From contig JAPTHN010000024.1 of the NCBI GenBank assembly GCA_026936325.1, positions 620,001 to 684,000 on the forward strand: a DNA stretch of 64,000 nucleotides, given 5' to 3'. The stretch's first letter is position 1, and each line of letters opens with the position of its first letter. Shown here piece by piece: positions 23,661 to 35,522 of this stretch. Position numbers and translations under genes: made by a program. The notes beneath the pieces were generated by a model. It made no database searches. It saw only the letters and a program-made list of their open reading frames with translations, and had not been told where the DNA came from. Origin of the DNA: Platynereis dumerilii. Its lineage: Eukaryota; Annelida; Polychaeta; Phyllodocida; Nereididae.

Positions 23661-26600
23661 TAGGGTGGTTCGCAAAACCAACAATTTCACCAAAGAGGGC
23701 AAGACACCCCCTCATTTTGTTCCATTTGCCAAATGATACACCCATGCAAAATTTTGGACTCTTAAGTTAAATAGAAGTGGGTGCTCACGGAGCCTGAACT
23801 TTTAGCCAAAACAGCAAAAAATTGTTAATTTGCGAATCCGCGGTTTTGCATAACTTTGTCAATTTTAAAGCTACAAAGTTCTAACTACCATTTTTGAAAT
23901 GGCCACAAAAAGACCTTTCATATGAATGGTAACATGATGGGTCTACAAGAAAATTGAATGGTCAACGTTTTCTTAAATTTCATTTTACACTGTTTTACAT
24001 GAAAAAAAATTTTTCGAATTTCATAAATTGTTATTAACATCAATTGAGTGTTAAGATTGGCTTAAACAACATTCAACATGCTCTAAATATATTTTTTCTT
24101 GGTCAGCATGATAAGCCTACTGTGGCTTGATAGCGATTTGAATAATGTAAAAAATGTCAGAATACAGTGGAAATAATTAATGAAATATATTCAAACGCCT
24201 TTATGTCAAGAATGGGTCCTTTATGCAGGTTTAGAGGCAAATACCTTTGTTTGACTGGAAATTAATAATTTACCTCATTGTTTTTAAAGATATATATATC
24301 TATTTCTAGATTCATTTTCATGTTAATGATACTGAGCAGTGAGCATACCATTTTCTTTGATGTGATGTCTTAATACTTGTGTATGTAAAAATGAAATAAT
24401 GTTTAATCCCAATGAGTACAACATTTTATAATGTACACTTTGGTGATGTCATAAAATGCGTCATTATAGAGACAATACAACAAGAAGAAAATAATTTTGC
24501 AGTTGAATTAACTGAAATTAGATGCAGAGTAAAAAATGCAATAGATTTGATGAATGTCGCTTGGTAGACTGTTGTCACTTCTGGGTGTTTCCCAGGAACC
24601 TGTGGGAATATTAGAGTATAACATGTGAATTTGCTCAAAATAAAAATAAAAACCCAATGATCAGACCTATCAATGTTCAATTATTCATGATAAGGTCTGT
24701 ATTGAAATCACTGGAAATTATGAACCACAGCACACTTATAAGTGACAATCATTAACTAAATAGCATAATACTGTTATTGAAGTTGAAAGATCTAAAAATT
24801 CTCTACACTGCTATTCTAGATAATTATGTATGAAGGATGTGACGGTTTTTGTGACCATACAGTTCTTTATTTTTTATTAAGTCTCAGACAAGCCCACATA
24901 CTTAGGTCAATCACATACACAAATTTTGTATTAATTCACAGTGTAACATCATCAAAGTATGTAAGTTCAAATGTTAAGCTCCTTGCTCAATTTTGTTTTC
25001 AATACTCACGATGCCTAGCAGTATTAGTACAAAAACATTAAATCATACTATTAACCAGATCATGTATCTCAATGGCATTTATTTTAGAAATAATGATCTT
25101 GAGCATTAATATTAAATCCAAATGAGTGTATGAGGTTTTTGCTACTGAATCAGTGAACCTGTTGCGAAAATATGGAAGAATGAATCCCCCTTATTAACTA
25201 TTCTGACTTCATTCTGTTAAAAAAATCTTCCCACAATCCCAGCAACTGAATTATCATACAATGAAGAAGTTAGGTATAAATTATATCTAGTATATATATG
25301 CAAGATGTCTTATTGTGGAGGTGGTCCCACCTCCAACTTGTAATCGTACGAGCTGTCAAAATTCTGGACATCTAGGCTCCAAACTTTGGCCCAGTTATTG
25401 AGTTTCCTGGACCAATTTAACCATCACAAAATGTCGGCATTGGCCTTTTATCTAATTAAACGTCACATGTGGGTACTCACGATGATGTCCTCGCATCCTA
25501 ACTTGAGTAATCTTGCTTGCAAATTTCCACAAAAAGGACTCTCCAGATTCATTTTTGCATTGAAATTCGCGCTGTCAGGGACAACCTAAATCGCGGGACC
25601 TGGGCGCGGAACAGGACACGATCGCGGGACGATCTAAACAGTCTTGACAAGTTGGCAATTATAACTGTGACATAAATACATGTATATTTGGTTCACTCTC
25701 TCTGTAATCAACTGATCATAAGAACCTGCCAAATACAGACATAATGGTGAGATTGATTTAAGTGCACTTAAACCTTTGATCACACCTTCTGCCATTTAAT
25801 GGCCATTGAAGGTGCCTCCATTAATTGCATTTAATCCTGATTCAGTGAATTGCACTCTCTGTAATCCATTGATTACAAAACTGCCAGATGAAGACTACAT
25901 TGTCACATTGAATTTAAAGAGTGAACATCTCTCCAAGTCTCTCAATGTTTTCAACAATTCTAGAGCAACAAATTAAGCAACTTTGAAGTATTCATTTGTT
26001 ATGCACAGATAGCTGATTTGACACTGAAAGCGAAAATATCAATATGACACAAAAATAGTTAATGTCCCTTTTTGAAATATATTTGAAAAACTATGAAAAA
26101 TATTGGCTGTTGTAGACACCATTTCTTGTCCAGACTGTTTTTGCTGCAATCACGAGTAATAGACCAATTTCACTGGTGGTTCTCCCAGTTAACACCAGGG
26201 GAAAGTGGTGAATACTTAAATCCCATCGGCTAATAGCTTTTCCCTTGCCTCTGATTGGTCCAGCCAAGTTGTCTCCAAGCTCGAGTATTTTTAGTGCATT
26301 TTGATGTGACTTCAAGCCTTCCCATTATTTCAGTTTAAATTTTGAAAGTTGTGTTTTTGGATTTAGAATGTATAAATCTCCTGTGTGTGAAAAGCATGCT
26401 AAGAATTGTTGAATTGCCAAAAAGTTCACAGCCAGAGGATGGAGTGCCATCCACACCGGGTGCTACATCACAATGTTGTTACCTATTGTTTTAGAAATAG
26501 GTCATGTTTATGTCAACACATTGTGACTGAATTTGACCCAGAAATCGTATGTCAACGAGGAAAATCATTTTTGTGACAATTCAATCAAATATATTTACAC

Positions 26601-29279
26601 AAAAAGGTTGACAATGACTAAAACAAAGCCTCAAGTAATAAATATGATTTAAATTTTGAGTATTTGACCAGCATATTTGGAGGAGATAGCTCTATAAGTT
26701 GTGCAAGGCCACAGAATTTTCTCTCAGGAAAGTTTTATATGCTGTAAAATATCACTGAAGTACATTTCTATGAAAATTATTGCTTCTTTACAGACTATAG
26801 ACTAAAGAAAAGACATCTTGACACAAAAAAGATCATTCAATGATGTAATAAGTTCTCAACATGCATAATAAGTTATTGTAGCGACATTGTGCTCATTGTC
26901 AAGACATTGTGTGATACTTCTGACCTTCTAGTTCAAGAAGCCTCAACGCATTGGGCCCAGTATAATGGAAGTTCAACTGACTGAGGCATGTAGTTAAAGA
27001 AAAAAAGACTGAGGCGTACAGTGATGGGGCACTGTAGGGGTTTATGGGTAAAAATCAACACAGCAACACAGGCCTTCTTTAAAAAATGACATTGCGACGT
27101 AGAGCCCCTTATCTACAAACAGACACAATTTTTTTCCGACCTCAAAAAGTGACAGGAAACATGTAAATTCCCTTTATTTTATGAGTGAAACTTCACTTCC
27201 AAATTTTTAATGGCTTTCATAATGTCATATACACAAGGAAAGGTGTCTATCAATTCAATGTGGGTGGGGGATCCAACACAAACAAGGCTCAAATGAAGCC
27301 ATCAGTGGTTTCTCCTCTAATTTTACTCGGATATGCCATATTTGTTTACTATTATAAATTGAATTTTGTTCAAGAAGTACAGCTTACTGTTGTATAGAAT
27401 TCAATGGAAAACAGAATATGGCACTTCTTTATTTATGCTGTGCAAGGAATCACTCTTTGACTGCTGGAGTAACCTTAATAATGCAACCAAGAAAACACTA
27501 AATCATGTTGTGCAGATGATTAAAAAGTATTGTAGAAAATCGACAGTCACCCAGTGAATTTGAAATGTATCAAATCATGTTAATCAACATCACAAAATAT
27601 GGGCAAAGGTCACTCAACCCCCCCCCCCCCAAAGCACATTTCAACTTCTTTCAAGGACAGATGGGGTTTTAGATTCAGGGGAATGACAAGGCTGAGTTGT
27701 CAAAAATGCTCCCTACAGTGTGCCATTTCCAAAAATCAACTAAGATTAAAGGGGGAAAAAAAAAACTTTTTTAAATTTGCAATATTTTTATTAACATCAG
27801 TTTATGTAAAACAATAAAAAAATCATTCATGACTGCAACTTTAAAGGACAATATTTGGAACTCTATAATATGAGTGTTTATAATGACAAGCAATGACTAC
27901 AAGTGACCAGTCTGTATCTTCAATATTAAAGCAAATTACAAAAAAAAACATACAAATGAATCAACAAAAATGTTCAAGAAACCCCACAAAATGATGTCAT
28001 TGATGGATGTGGTGTGTAGATGTAGCTGGAGGAAAATAAGAAGAAATTTCTGTTGTTTTAAATTAGCGAACTTCAAACAAAGGGAAAAATACTTTACTCA
28101 TCAGTTTACTGATCAGCACGAAATACAAGAATATTTGGCGGAGTCTTTCCCAGCTGATTCCTCCCTGCATGACGCACTGTTAAATTATTCTGCACATCCT
28201 GCAGTCCAGCATCTTCTTGGCCAAACAGGAAATCTACAACATAAAAATATACTATTTAATGGTCTACCACTCAAAAATGCCATGAATATCCTAGGAAATT
28301 GACATTCAGTTCAGTGATCTTATTTAATGTAACTCAGCTTAAACTGTGACACAATGCTGTAACAGTTCTCACAATGTTGCTACAGATACTGTTTTGGACT
28401 CTGGACAAAGTAATTCTGCATTTTTGCAGGTAAGATCTTAGGAGCACTACTATTTTGTTAATTAGAAGGCATCCAGGTGACTGTTGCTATTTTATGGAGA
28501 CAGTAGAATGCATTTACAAGCATGATAACCATGCACACATGTTAGTTTGTATTGAGGTCACCACTTATAATGCTATCTTCTCCCAACACAGACCTTTTTT
28601 CAGATAAATAACATTGCAAATATTTTGTATAGGTATATTACTAGTCATTAGGCCTGTTGTTCATTGTCTTGAGTGAGAGGAATTAGGTATAAATAAAGAA
28701 AACTCACCTTCAACCACCAATCAATCTGCTAATTGTGTCAAGTTCTGCAGCACAATGTCTTTACATAAACATGACCTATTTCTAAAACAATAGGTAACAA
28801 CATTGTGATGTAGCACCCGGTGTCCAAGTTGAAGGGCCACCTCCATTCATTCCGCTTTGCGATATGAAATCTAGTTAAAACCAATTTAAGCCTTAAAATG
28901 ACAATTATAGCAATTCATGAAATTCGAAAACTTTCATTTCTTGTAAAACAAAATTTAAGAAAACATTGATCTCTCAATATCCTTGCAGACCCATCATGTT
29001 ACCATTCATATGAAAGGTCTTTTTGTGGCCATTCCAAAAATGGTAGTTAGAACTTTGTAGCTTTAAAACTGACAAAGTTATGCCAAACCGCGGATTCGCG
29101 TATTGACAATTTTTGGCTGTTTTGGCTAAAACTTCAGGCTCTGTGAGCACCCACTTCTATTTAACTTAGTAGTCCAAAATTTTGCATGGGTGTATCATTT
29201 GGCAAATGGAACAAAATTAGGGGGTGTCTTGCCCTCTTCGGTAAAATTGTTGTTTTTCGAACCACCCTAATGTGAATTT
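23661..29279. mobile_element. 5.6-kb DNA transposon with ~400-bp TIRs
   Basis: It begins TAGGGTGGTTCGCAAAA and ends with the inverse (CGAACCACCCTA). Similarity between the ends extends about 400 bp (23661 to about 24065 against about 28870 to 29279). The exact 8-bp duplication ATGTGAAT flanks it at 23653-23660 and 29280-29287, inside the minisatellite. No transposase was recognised in the 4.8-kb interior. The longest plausible frames are 25386-25589 and 27970-28302 (110 codons, unlike any family I know). An 8-bp TSD fits hAT, P, Merlin or Zisupton; I cannot choose. Probably a non-autonomous or decayed element. Confidence 0.85.
26453..28823. repeat. Perfect 61-bp inverted repeat pair, possible nested element
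   Basis: 26453-26513 (starts ACACCGGGTGCTACATCACA) is the exact reverse complement of 28763-28823, and weaker similarity continues inward about 30 bp. This could bound a nested 2.37-kb element or be a sub-terminal arm of the host transposon. No flanking duplication seen. It encloses the unrecognised 110-codon plus-strand frame at 27970-28302. Confidence 0.7.
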
Positions 29280-29715
29280 CATCAATGTGATGTGAACTGG
29301 CTGTATGAATATCATTTTCAACGCATAAAATGCTCCTCCGTCTATAGCATGTGAATTTCATCAAAGTGATGTGAACTGGCTGTATGAATATCATTTTCAA
29401 CGCATAAAATGCTCCTCCGTCTATAGCATGTGAATTTCATCAAAGTGATGTGAACTGGCTGTATGAATATCGTTTTCAATGCATAAAATGCTCCTCCGTC
29501 TATAGCATGTGAATTTCATCAAAGTTATGTGAATTGTTGTTATAATTTAAGCCAAGAAATAAAATGCTCCTCCATCTATATTATCTATGGCATTTATATT
29601 TTATCAAAGTGATGTGAACTGTCAGTGTGCATGTCATGTAAGTCCATACGTTAAATGCTCCTCCATCAATAGCATGTGCATTTCATCAAATTCACGTGAA
29701 CTATCTGCGTAGATA
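29280..29715 (+). repeat. Minisatellite of ~82-bp units (right part)
   Basis: Continuation of the array at 22327-23652: three good units, then decaying ones up to about 29715. It starts with the duplicated ATGTGAAT. Confidence 0.9.
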
Positions 29716-29719
29716 TGGC

Positions 29720-30050
29720 ATGTTAATTTCATCAAAGTGAACACATGAAAGTCTCCATCTATTGCATGTGGATTTTGTCAAAGGGATGTGAACTGTCTGT
29801 TTGAATATCATTGAAAGTATGGCTCATTCATTGACTTGTGCATGTAGGATGCCCCCCCCCCTTGACATGACCTCGCAAGGATAATTTTTATTAATTGCTT
29901 TTAGTCACTCATATTGATGCAGCTGTAAACAGACACCTGTCTTACGGATTGATTCCTCCTACTTAAACAATTTGATGTTGGGATTGAGATGCTACTTCAG
30001 GAATGACTAGGGTCTTTCGGCTGCCCCAGTAGAGAAAACTGGATACAACC
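29720..30050. other. Intergenic DNA
   Basis: Degenerate remnants of the minisatellite to about 29815 and otherwise unique sequence. No gene seen. Confidence 0.45.
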
Positions 30051-30051
30051 C

Positions 30052-30190
30052 GCCTCCATGTTGTGTCCCATGGGCTCAGACCAAATCGAGCCCAGCCTCC
30101 AGGAGTAGGATTTGAACCAACAACCTCAGAGCCATTGGTAGAACAAACAAGAACTTAACCATTAGGCCACAGGAAACATGTAAGCTCAAG
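30052..30190 (-). mobile_element. Second tRNA-derived SINE family, fragment
   Basis: On the minus strand it shows an A-box-like TGGCCTAATGGTTAAG and a B-box-like GGTTCAAATCC about 45 bp apart, followed by GCTGGGCTCGATTTGG. It differs from the common SINE of the window. Confidence 0.6.
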
Positions 30191-30612
30191 CATCTCACTA
30201 CCCAGCTGTTGACATTTGAGTCTCCTTTTTGTCTCCATTTATTGTCAAGAGGGGGTAAAAAGAAAAACAAACAATGTGGTTTTATCTTCTTTCTTTTTCC
30301 CCTCAACCACATACTTCCGGTGACAGTAATCATATAGCATGTCAATTCCCCACAAGTAGCTCAGGCAGCTTTGTGTATTTCCACCCACTCATACTGCCAT
30401 AGCTTACACACAATGATGCAATTAAGAGTGGCAAATGAGTGGGAGTTTGTATTGGTAGATCAGAGAAAGAGACACAGACACAGGAAACTATGATCAATTT
30501 ACTTTGAGTAGCATTCGATCATTGTGAAATCTGATTCAAAATTTAATATGGCATGTAGTCTACATTGTATAACCACACTTACCACAGCCCACTCTTCAAT
30601 CTTCCCAGTCCT

Positions 30613-30823
30613 CTGGATGGGGAGGGTTGGTTTAGTGGTGGCATGCTGGACTGCCAATGGCTGGATCCAGGGTTCGAATCCAGCTCTTGCCGGGTCACCT
30701 GGGCCTTTGTTGGACGGCTGTTTCCATCATCCTTCACCTCCTTTCCATGTCCTCCACCTGTCCTAATAAGTCTACCAAGCGCATAAATATAGGATGTAGC
30801 CCCACTCATCCATCCACCCCAGT
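30613..30823 (+). mobile_element. tRNA-derived SINE, near full length
   Basis: GGGGAGGGTTGGTTTAGTGGT head, GGTTCGAATCC B box, the complete body and a CATCCATCC tail. It is flanked on both sides by CCAGTCCTCTGGATGGGGAGG (about 30605 and 30819), a long apparent target-site duplication or local duplicate. Confidence 0.88.
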
Positions 30824-31254
30824 CCTCTGGATGGGGAGGTGTTACTGAGAGAAAGATAAACAGGAAACCATGGTCAATTTACTTTGAGTGGCGTTCAATA
30901 ATTTGTGAGATGTAATTCAAAATTTATTGTGGCATGTATAACCACAGCACACTCAACAAATTCTTGACCAACCCTCCTACAAATTAAAAAAAATTGATGA
31001 TTTTTTTTGCCTTCTTGTGGGGGGAAACTTTAATAGCAATGCCTACACTAACTGCAGCCAACACCACATGGATGAGGCCAATAGATCTGGACACCCATTA
31101 CAACACTGTCAATACATACTGTGAAAGCATTGTCATTGTGGCATACAACACCTGCTTTTGTTGTTATATTGAAATTTGGGTGCTAAAACATTGGGAAATC
31201 AATACTAATTTCATCAGGAACATGCAGTCAAAGGTTTGTGTTTCATTTTGAACA

Positions 31255-32515
31255 GTACTATGGTTTGATATCCTTGGGCATATGAAGTATTGGGTATATT
31301 GTTTCATTCAGGATGATACCATGTTTCAATATCTTTGAGGATATAAAGTATTTAGTTGATTATTTTGGTAATATGTTTCTTTTAGGATACAAAACATTTT
31401 ATTAGATTGTTTCATTTAGGATGATATTATGTTTTAATATCTTTGAGGATATAAAGTACTTCGCATATTGTTTCATTTAGGATGGTACTATATATCATGG
31501 AGGATATAAAGTAGGCTTGTTTGGTATACTGTTTCATTTAGGATGGTACTATGTTTTGATATCTTTGAGGATGTAAAGTATTTGGTATATTGTAACTATT
31601 GCTTCATTTAGGGTGGTACTATGTTTTGATATCTTTGAGGATATAAAGTATTTGGTATATTGTTTCATTCAGGATGGTACTATATTTTAATATCTTTGAG
31701 GATATAAAGTATTTGGTATATTGTTTCATTCAGGATGGTACTATATTTTAATATCTTTGAGGATATAAAGTATTTGGTATATTGGTTCATTAAGGATGGT
31801 ACTGTGTTTTAATATCTTTGATGATATTAAATATTTAGTGTATTGTTTCATTTAGGGTAGTACTATATTTTAATATCTTTGAGGATATAAAGTACATGGC
31901 ATAGGCCTATTGTTTCATTTAGGATGGTACTATATTTCAATATCTTTGAGGATATAAAGTATTTGGTATATTGGTTCATTAAGGATGGTACTGTGTTTTA
32001 ATATCTTTGAGGATATTAAGTATTTGGTGTATTGTTTCATTTAGGGTGGTACTATATTTTTAATACCTTTGAGGATATAAAGTATTTGGTATATATATTG
32101 TTTCATCTAGGATGGTACAATGTTTTGGTGGCTTTGAGGATATAAAGTACATGGCATATTGTTTCATTTAGGATGGTACTATATTTTAATATCTTTGAGG
32201 ATATTAAGTATTTGGTGTATTGTTTCATTTAGGGTGGTACTATGTTTTAATAATTTGAGGATATTAGGTATTTGGTATATTGTTTCATTAAGGATGGTAC
32301 TATATTTTGATATCTTTGGGGATATAAAGTATTTGGTAAATGGTTTCATTTAGGATGATACTATATTTTAATATCTTTGAGGATATAGAGTATTTGGTAT
32401 ATTGTTTCATTTAGGATGGTACTATGTTTTGATATTTTTGAGGATATAAAGTATTTGGTATATATATTGTTTCATCTAGGATGGTACAATGTTTTGGTGG
32501 CTTTGAGGATATAAA
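31255..32515 (+). repeat. Minisatellite of ~62-bp units
   Basis: About 20 tandem copies marked by GTTTCATTTAGGATGGTACT and ATCTTTGAGGATATAAAGTA. Units vary by a few bases, and the run is degenerate at its left edge. Confidence 0.93.
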
Positions 32516-32980
32516 GATTATACTTAACGTTCCATTGTCACTTTCTAGTTCCTCTACCAGCCTCCATGTGGTCACAATCACTTTAAACCATCTGGTGAGT
32601 GTTTGTGGAACTTGGCACATAAACATTGACAGCTGCATGAAATGACATCTGACAGGAGATGAAGTTGAATATTTCAATCTCAATACTCTACCAAGTAAAT
32701 GATTAACAAGCTATACGGATACCAAACAGTGGACTGGACCCATAACAGAAGGTTTGAACGAGTGGAATTTCAGATTTTTACAATTCCTTTTATGACAGAT
32801 TCCAAAGTGTGTGGGTGTCAACACTATAATTTCACTGTGCTATGTCTATCCGTACAGGTGATCTTACTTGACATAATACTAAATAACAGGATAGAAAGAA
32901 ATTATCAGTAGTTAAATGGATTGTTATATAGGTAGAGGATGGATAGGTGGATAAACATATGGTTAGACAGATAGATAAAC

Positions 32981-33014
<34 letters not shown>

Positions 33015-33535
33015 GCTGCACTGTCTATCTATAGAAAGTTTGATCGACAGGTTGTACTTATGAATAGATAGAATAAGAGATATATGGAGAAAGATATATT
33101 TAAGAATTTAAGAAAAATAGATAGACAGATAGATAGACAAATAATTAGATACATAGATGGATGGGATTGAATCTGATTGATAGATCTATAGATAGATTAG
33201 AGAATTTACATCACTGAGCTGTTCACTATATGACGTCATGCTTTTTGTTAGTTTTTATTAGGAATCCATATGATAGCCTTTTTTAATGAAAGATATAGGC
33301 CTATAGATGTGTATTATGAGGTCATTAAAGTACATATTTTATTGACATAAGCTTGCTAAAAAAAAGTGAATAAAGCATAGATCTAAAAAACACAATTTGA
33401 GGCTGCTCCTCCCACTATCATACAGAAAAAAAGGGAATCGATCAATGAAGTCATCAATCAAAAAAGTATTAACGCATCTGTTGTTTTGCAGATCTATAAG
33501 TCGCAATGTACCTTTTTGGACCTTCTTACCAGATC
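32516..33535. other. Intergenic DNA with GATA microsatellites
   Basis: AGAT/GATA tetranucleotide runs at about 32960-33012 and 33110-33200. The rest is AT-rich with no recognised gene. Confidence 0.7.
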
Positions 33536-33540
33536 TGAAA

Positions 33541-33742
33541 GGATGATTGATGGATGATTGGGGCTATTGTCCTTTTTTTGCACTTGGCAGGCTAATTAGG
33601 ACAGGAGGAGGGACAAGGCAACGAGGTGAAGGATGATTGAAACAACCATCTAACATATCCCAGGTGACTCGGCAAGAGCCGGATTGGAAACCTGGACCCA
33701 GCGATTGACAGCCCAGTATGCCACCACTGAGCTAAACCCCCC
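33541..33742 (-). mobile_element. tRNA-derived SINE, minus strand
   Basis: On the minus strand it carries the SINE head with poly-G, the B-box region, CTAATTAGCCTGCC, and the ATCATCC tail at the low-coordinate end. It lies head to head with the next SINE. Confidence 0.85.
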
Positions 33743-33761
33743 CCCCCCCCTCCGAGTAGGG

Positions 33762-33957
33762 AAGAGGAGCAGCTAAATTGATGGTGCTCTGAGCTGCCAC
33801 TCGCTGGGTCCAGAGTTCGACTTCCATTGTGGCCGGGTCGACTTGGCTTATGTTGGACGGCAGTGTCAATCATCTTTCACCTCTCAGCTGAATCCTCCTC
33901 CTGTCCTAAATAGCCTACCTAGTGCACAAATACTGGATATAAAGCCATCCAACCATT
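33762..33957 (+). mobile_element. tRNA-derived SINE, plus strand, diverged
   Basis: CGCTGGGTCCAGAGTTCGAC B-box region, TATGTTGGACGGCAGTGTCAATC body, CTGTCCTAAATAGCCTACC and GGATATAAAGCC 3' block. The poly-G heads of this and the preceding SINE face each other. Confidence 0.8.
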
Positions 33958-34341
33958 AATCTTACCAGAGGAAAATATCTATAATTTATAAAGGTCTTAA
34001 TAATAGTATTGTAGCTATATTAGCTATCTCTACCTATCAGTAATTGGTGTCAGAAGTGTGATTTACTATTGTTGATATTGTCCAGCATATCAGAATAGAA
34101 TTTGCCTTCTAAATATCACCGCATAATTACGTAGGTGGATTTGTTGTCTATCACTTGTTGTATTTCAATAATCATTACATAGCTGAAGCCTGATGATTGT
34201 GTCATGGATAAATTATCTACAGTTGCTCTTGAAAGTAAGTGCACCCTTCAATGATTTGCCATATTGAAGATATAGTGGTAAACCTCAATGTTATGATACG
34301 AGCATCGTTTGATGATGCAGTTAATATTAGTGCTGCTATAG

Positions 34342-34602
34342 CCATTCTCGCGTCGAAAGGGATAACCTAGTAAGTCACATTTTGGGCCAAATTGAGTTAA
34401 GGTCAAAATAGGACTCCTGAGACATGTTTCTATATATATTTATTAAGTTTAGATTTTCGAGAAGTGGCCAATTATCCCAGAATGACACTGGCAAATCCCA
34501 GTAAGTCTATCTCTTACTGCACGGACTGAAATTTAAAAGTCAATTTTCTCAGAATGTCCTAAATGTGACTTACTAGGTTTTCCCTTTGGACGCTAGCATT
34601 AC
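34342..34602. mobile_element. MITE, ~260 bp, family unassigned
   Basis: Inverted ends of about 36 bp: AAAGGGATAACCTAGTAAGTCACATT near 34357 pairs with AATGTGACTTACTAGGTTTTCCCTTT near 34562, with a few mismatches. It extends outward through GCGTC/GACGC. No clear TSD. Confidence 0.65.
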
Positions 34603-34999
34603 CACAAGACAAGTTTAACATTGAGTTCAATGGAAAATCGCTGAGGGGCGTACTTAATTCCGAGTGCAAATGTTCAAGGCCTCGTGTGCATTGCGAGTTG
34701 TTATAACCGCTTATGTACAAGTCGTCTTGTCATAATATAAGACAAGACAAATTTGACTTAAGTGATCGCCTACCATATGCGCTCAGTGATATTTTCAGTG
34801 TTGTTGGTCTGTGCACCCCGATGAGATGCTGCACCCCCATGAGAGACCACCTCATGATGAGAGACCACTTCATGACTTCAGATCAGGGATGTCTTATAAC
34901 AAAGCAATGTATTGTTATATTGCGATGCCATCACATCTAAACAGTTTTTTTAAATTTCAGATCTTAAATAACGCTACATACTAACATTGCTGATGAAAC

Positions 35000-35345
35000 A
35001 TGGATTCTTCGTGGATTAATAATTGACTCGTTGGTTAATCCCGAATTAGTTTTGGATTTTATTGGTTCGTCACAGACTAATCATAGATTTGTAGCTTAAT
35101 CCCAAACTAATAATGGATAAATAAAGTGATTCAACATGGACTAATTACAGATTTATTGCTGAATCCCAAACAAATTGATAATGGATTTATTGCTTCATCA
35201 TGGACCAATCACAGATTCATAACTAAATCCCTAATTACTATTGGATTACATGATTCATCATGGACTATTTATAGAGTCACAACTTAATCCCAAACTGATA
35301 ATGGATTAATTGAGTCATCGTAGACTAATCGGATTAATTTATTGT
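35000..35345 (+). repeat. Degenerate ~60-bp tandem repeat
   Basis: About five diverged copies marked by CTTAATCCCAAACTGATAATGG and TTCATCATGGACTAATCACAG. It lies about 180 bp before the first exon of the ankyrin gene and might overlap its promoter. Confidence 0.75.
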
Positions 35346-35522
35346 CAATGATCAACACGATGATAACTGAACACCTCATATGAGACATTTTGTGAAGATA
35401 AGACACTTGATCGCAGGAAGTCTTAAAAAAAACTTATCTCATGATTATTTGTACCTACTTGTATGATAAATACAAAGACAATGTTATGTGCACAGACGAT
35501 ACCTCTGCACAGTAGCCAAACA

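Noticed and set aside
27970-28302. A possible transposase in the 5.6-kb element
   Set aside because: 110 codons with no catalytic motif or zinc finger that I can place. Kept only as an unrecognised frame within the element.
35463-35522. Upstream ATG of the ankyrin gene as the main start
   Set aside because: It would add 20 residues without family resemblance. The ATG at 35523 gives the usual short acidic lead before the first repeat. Left as an alternative.
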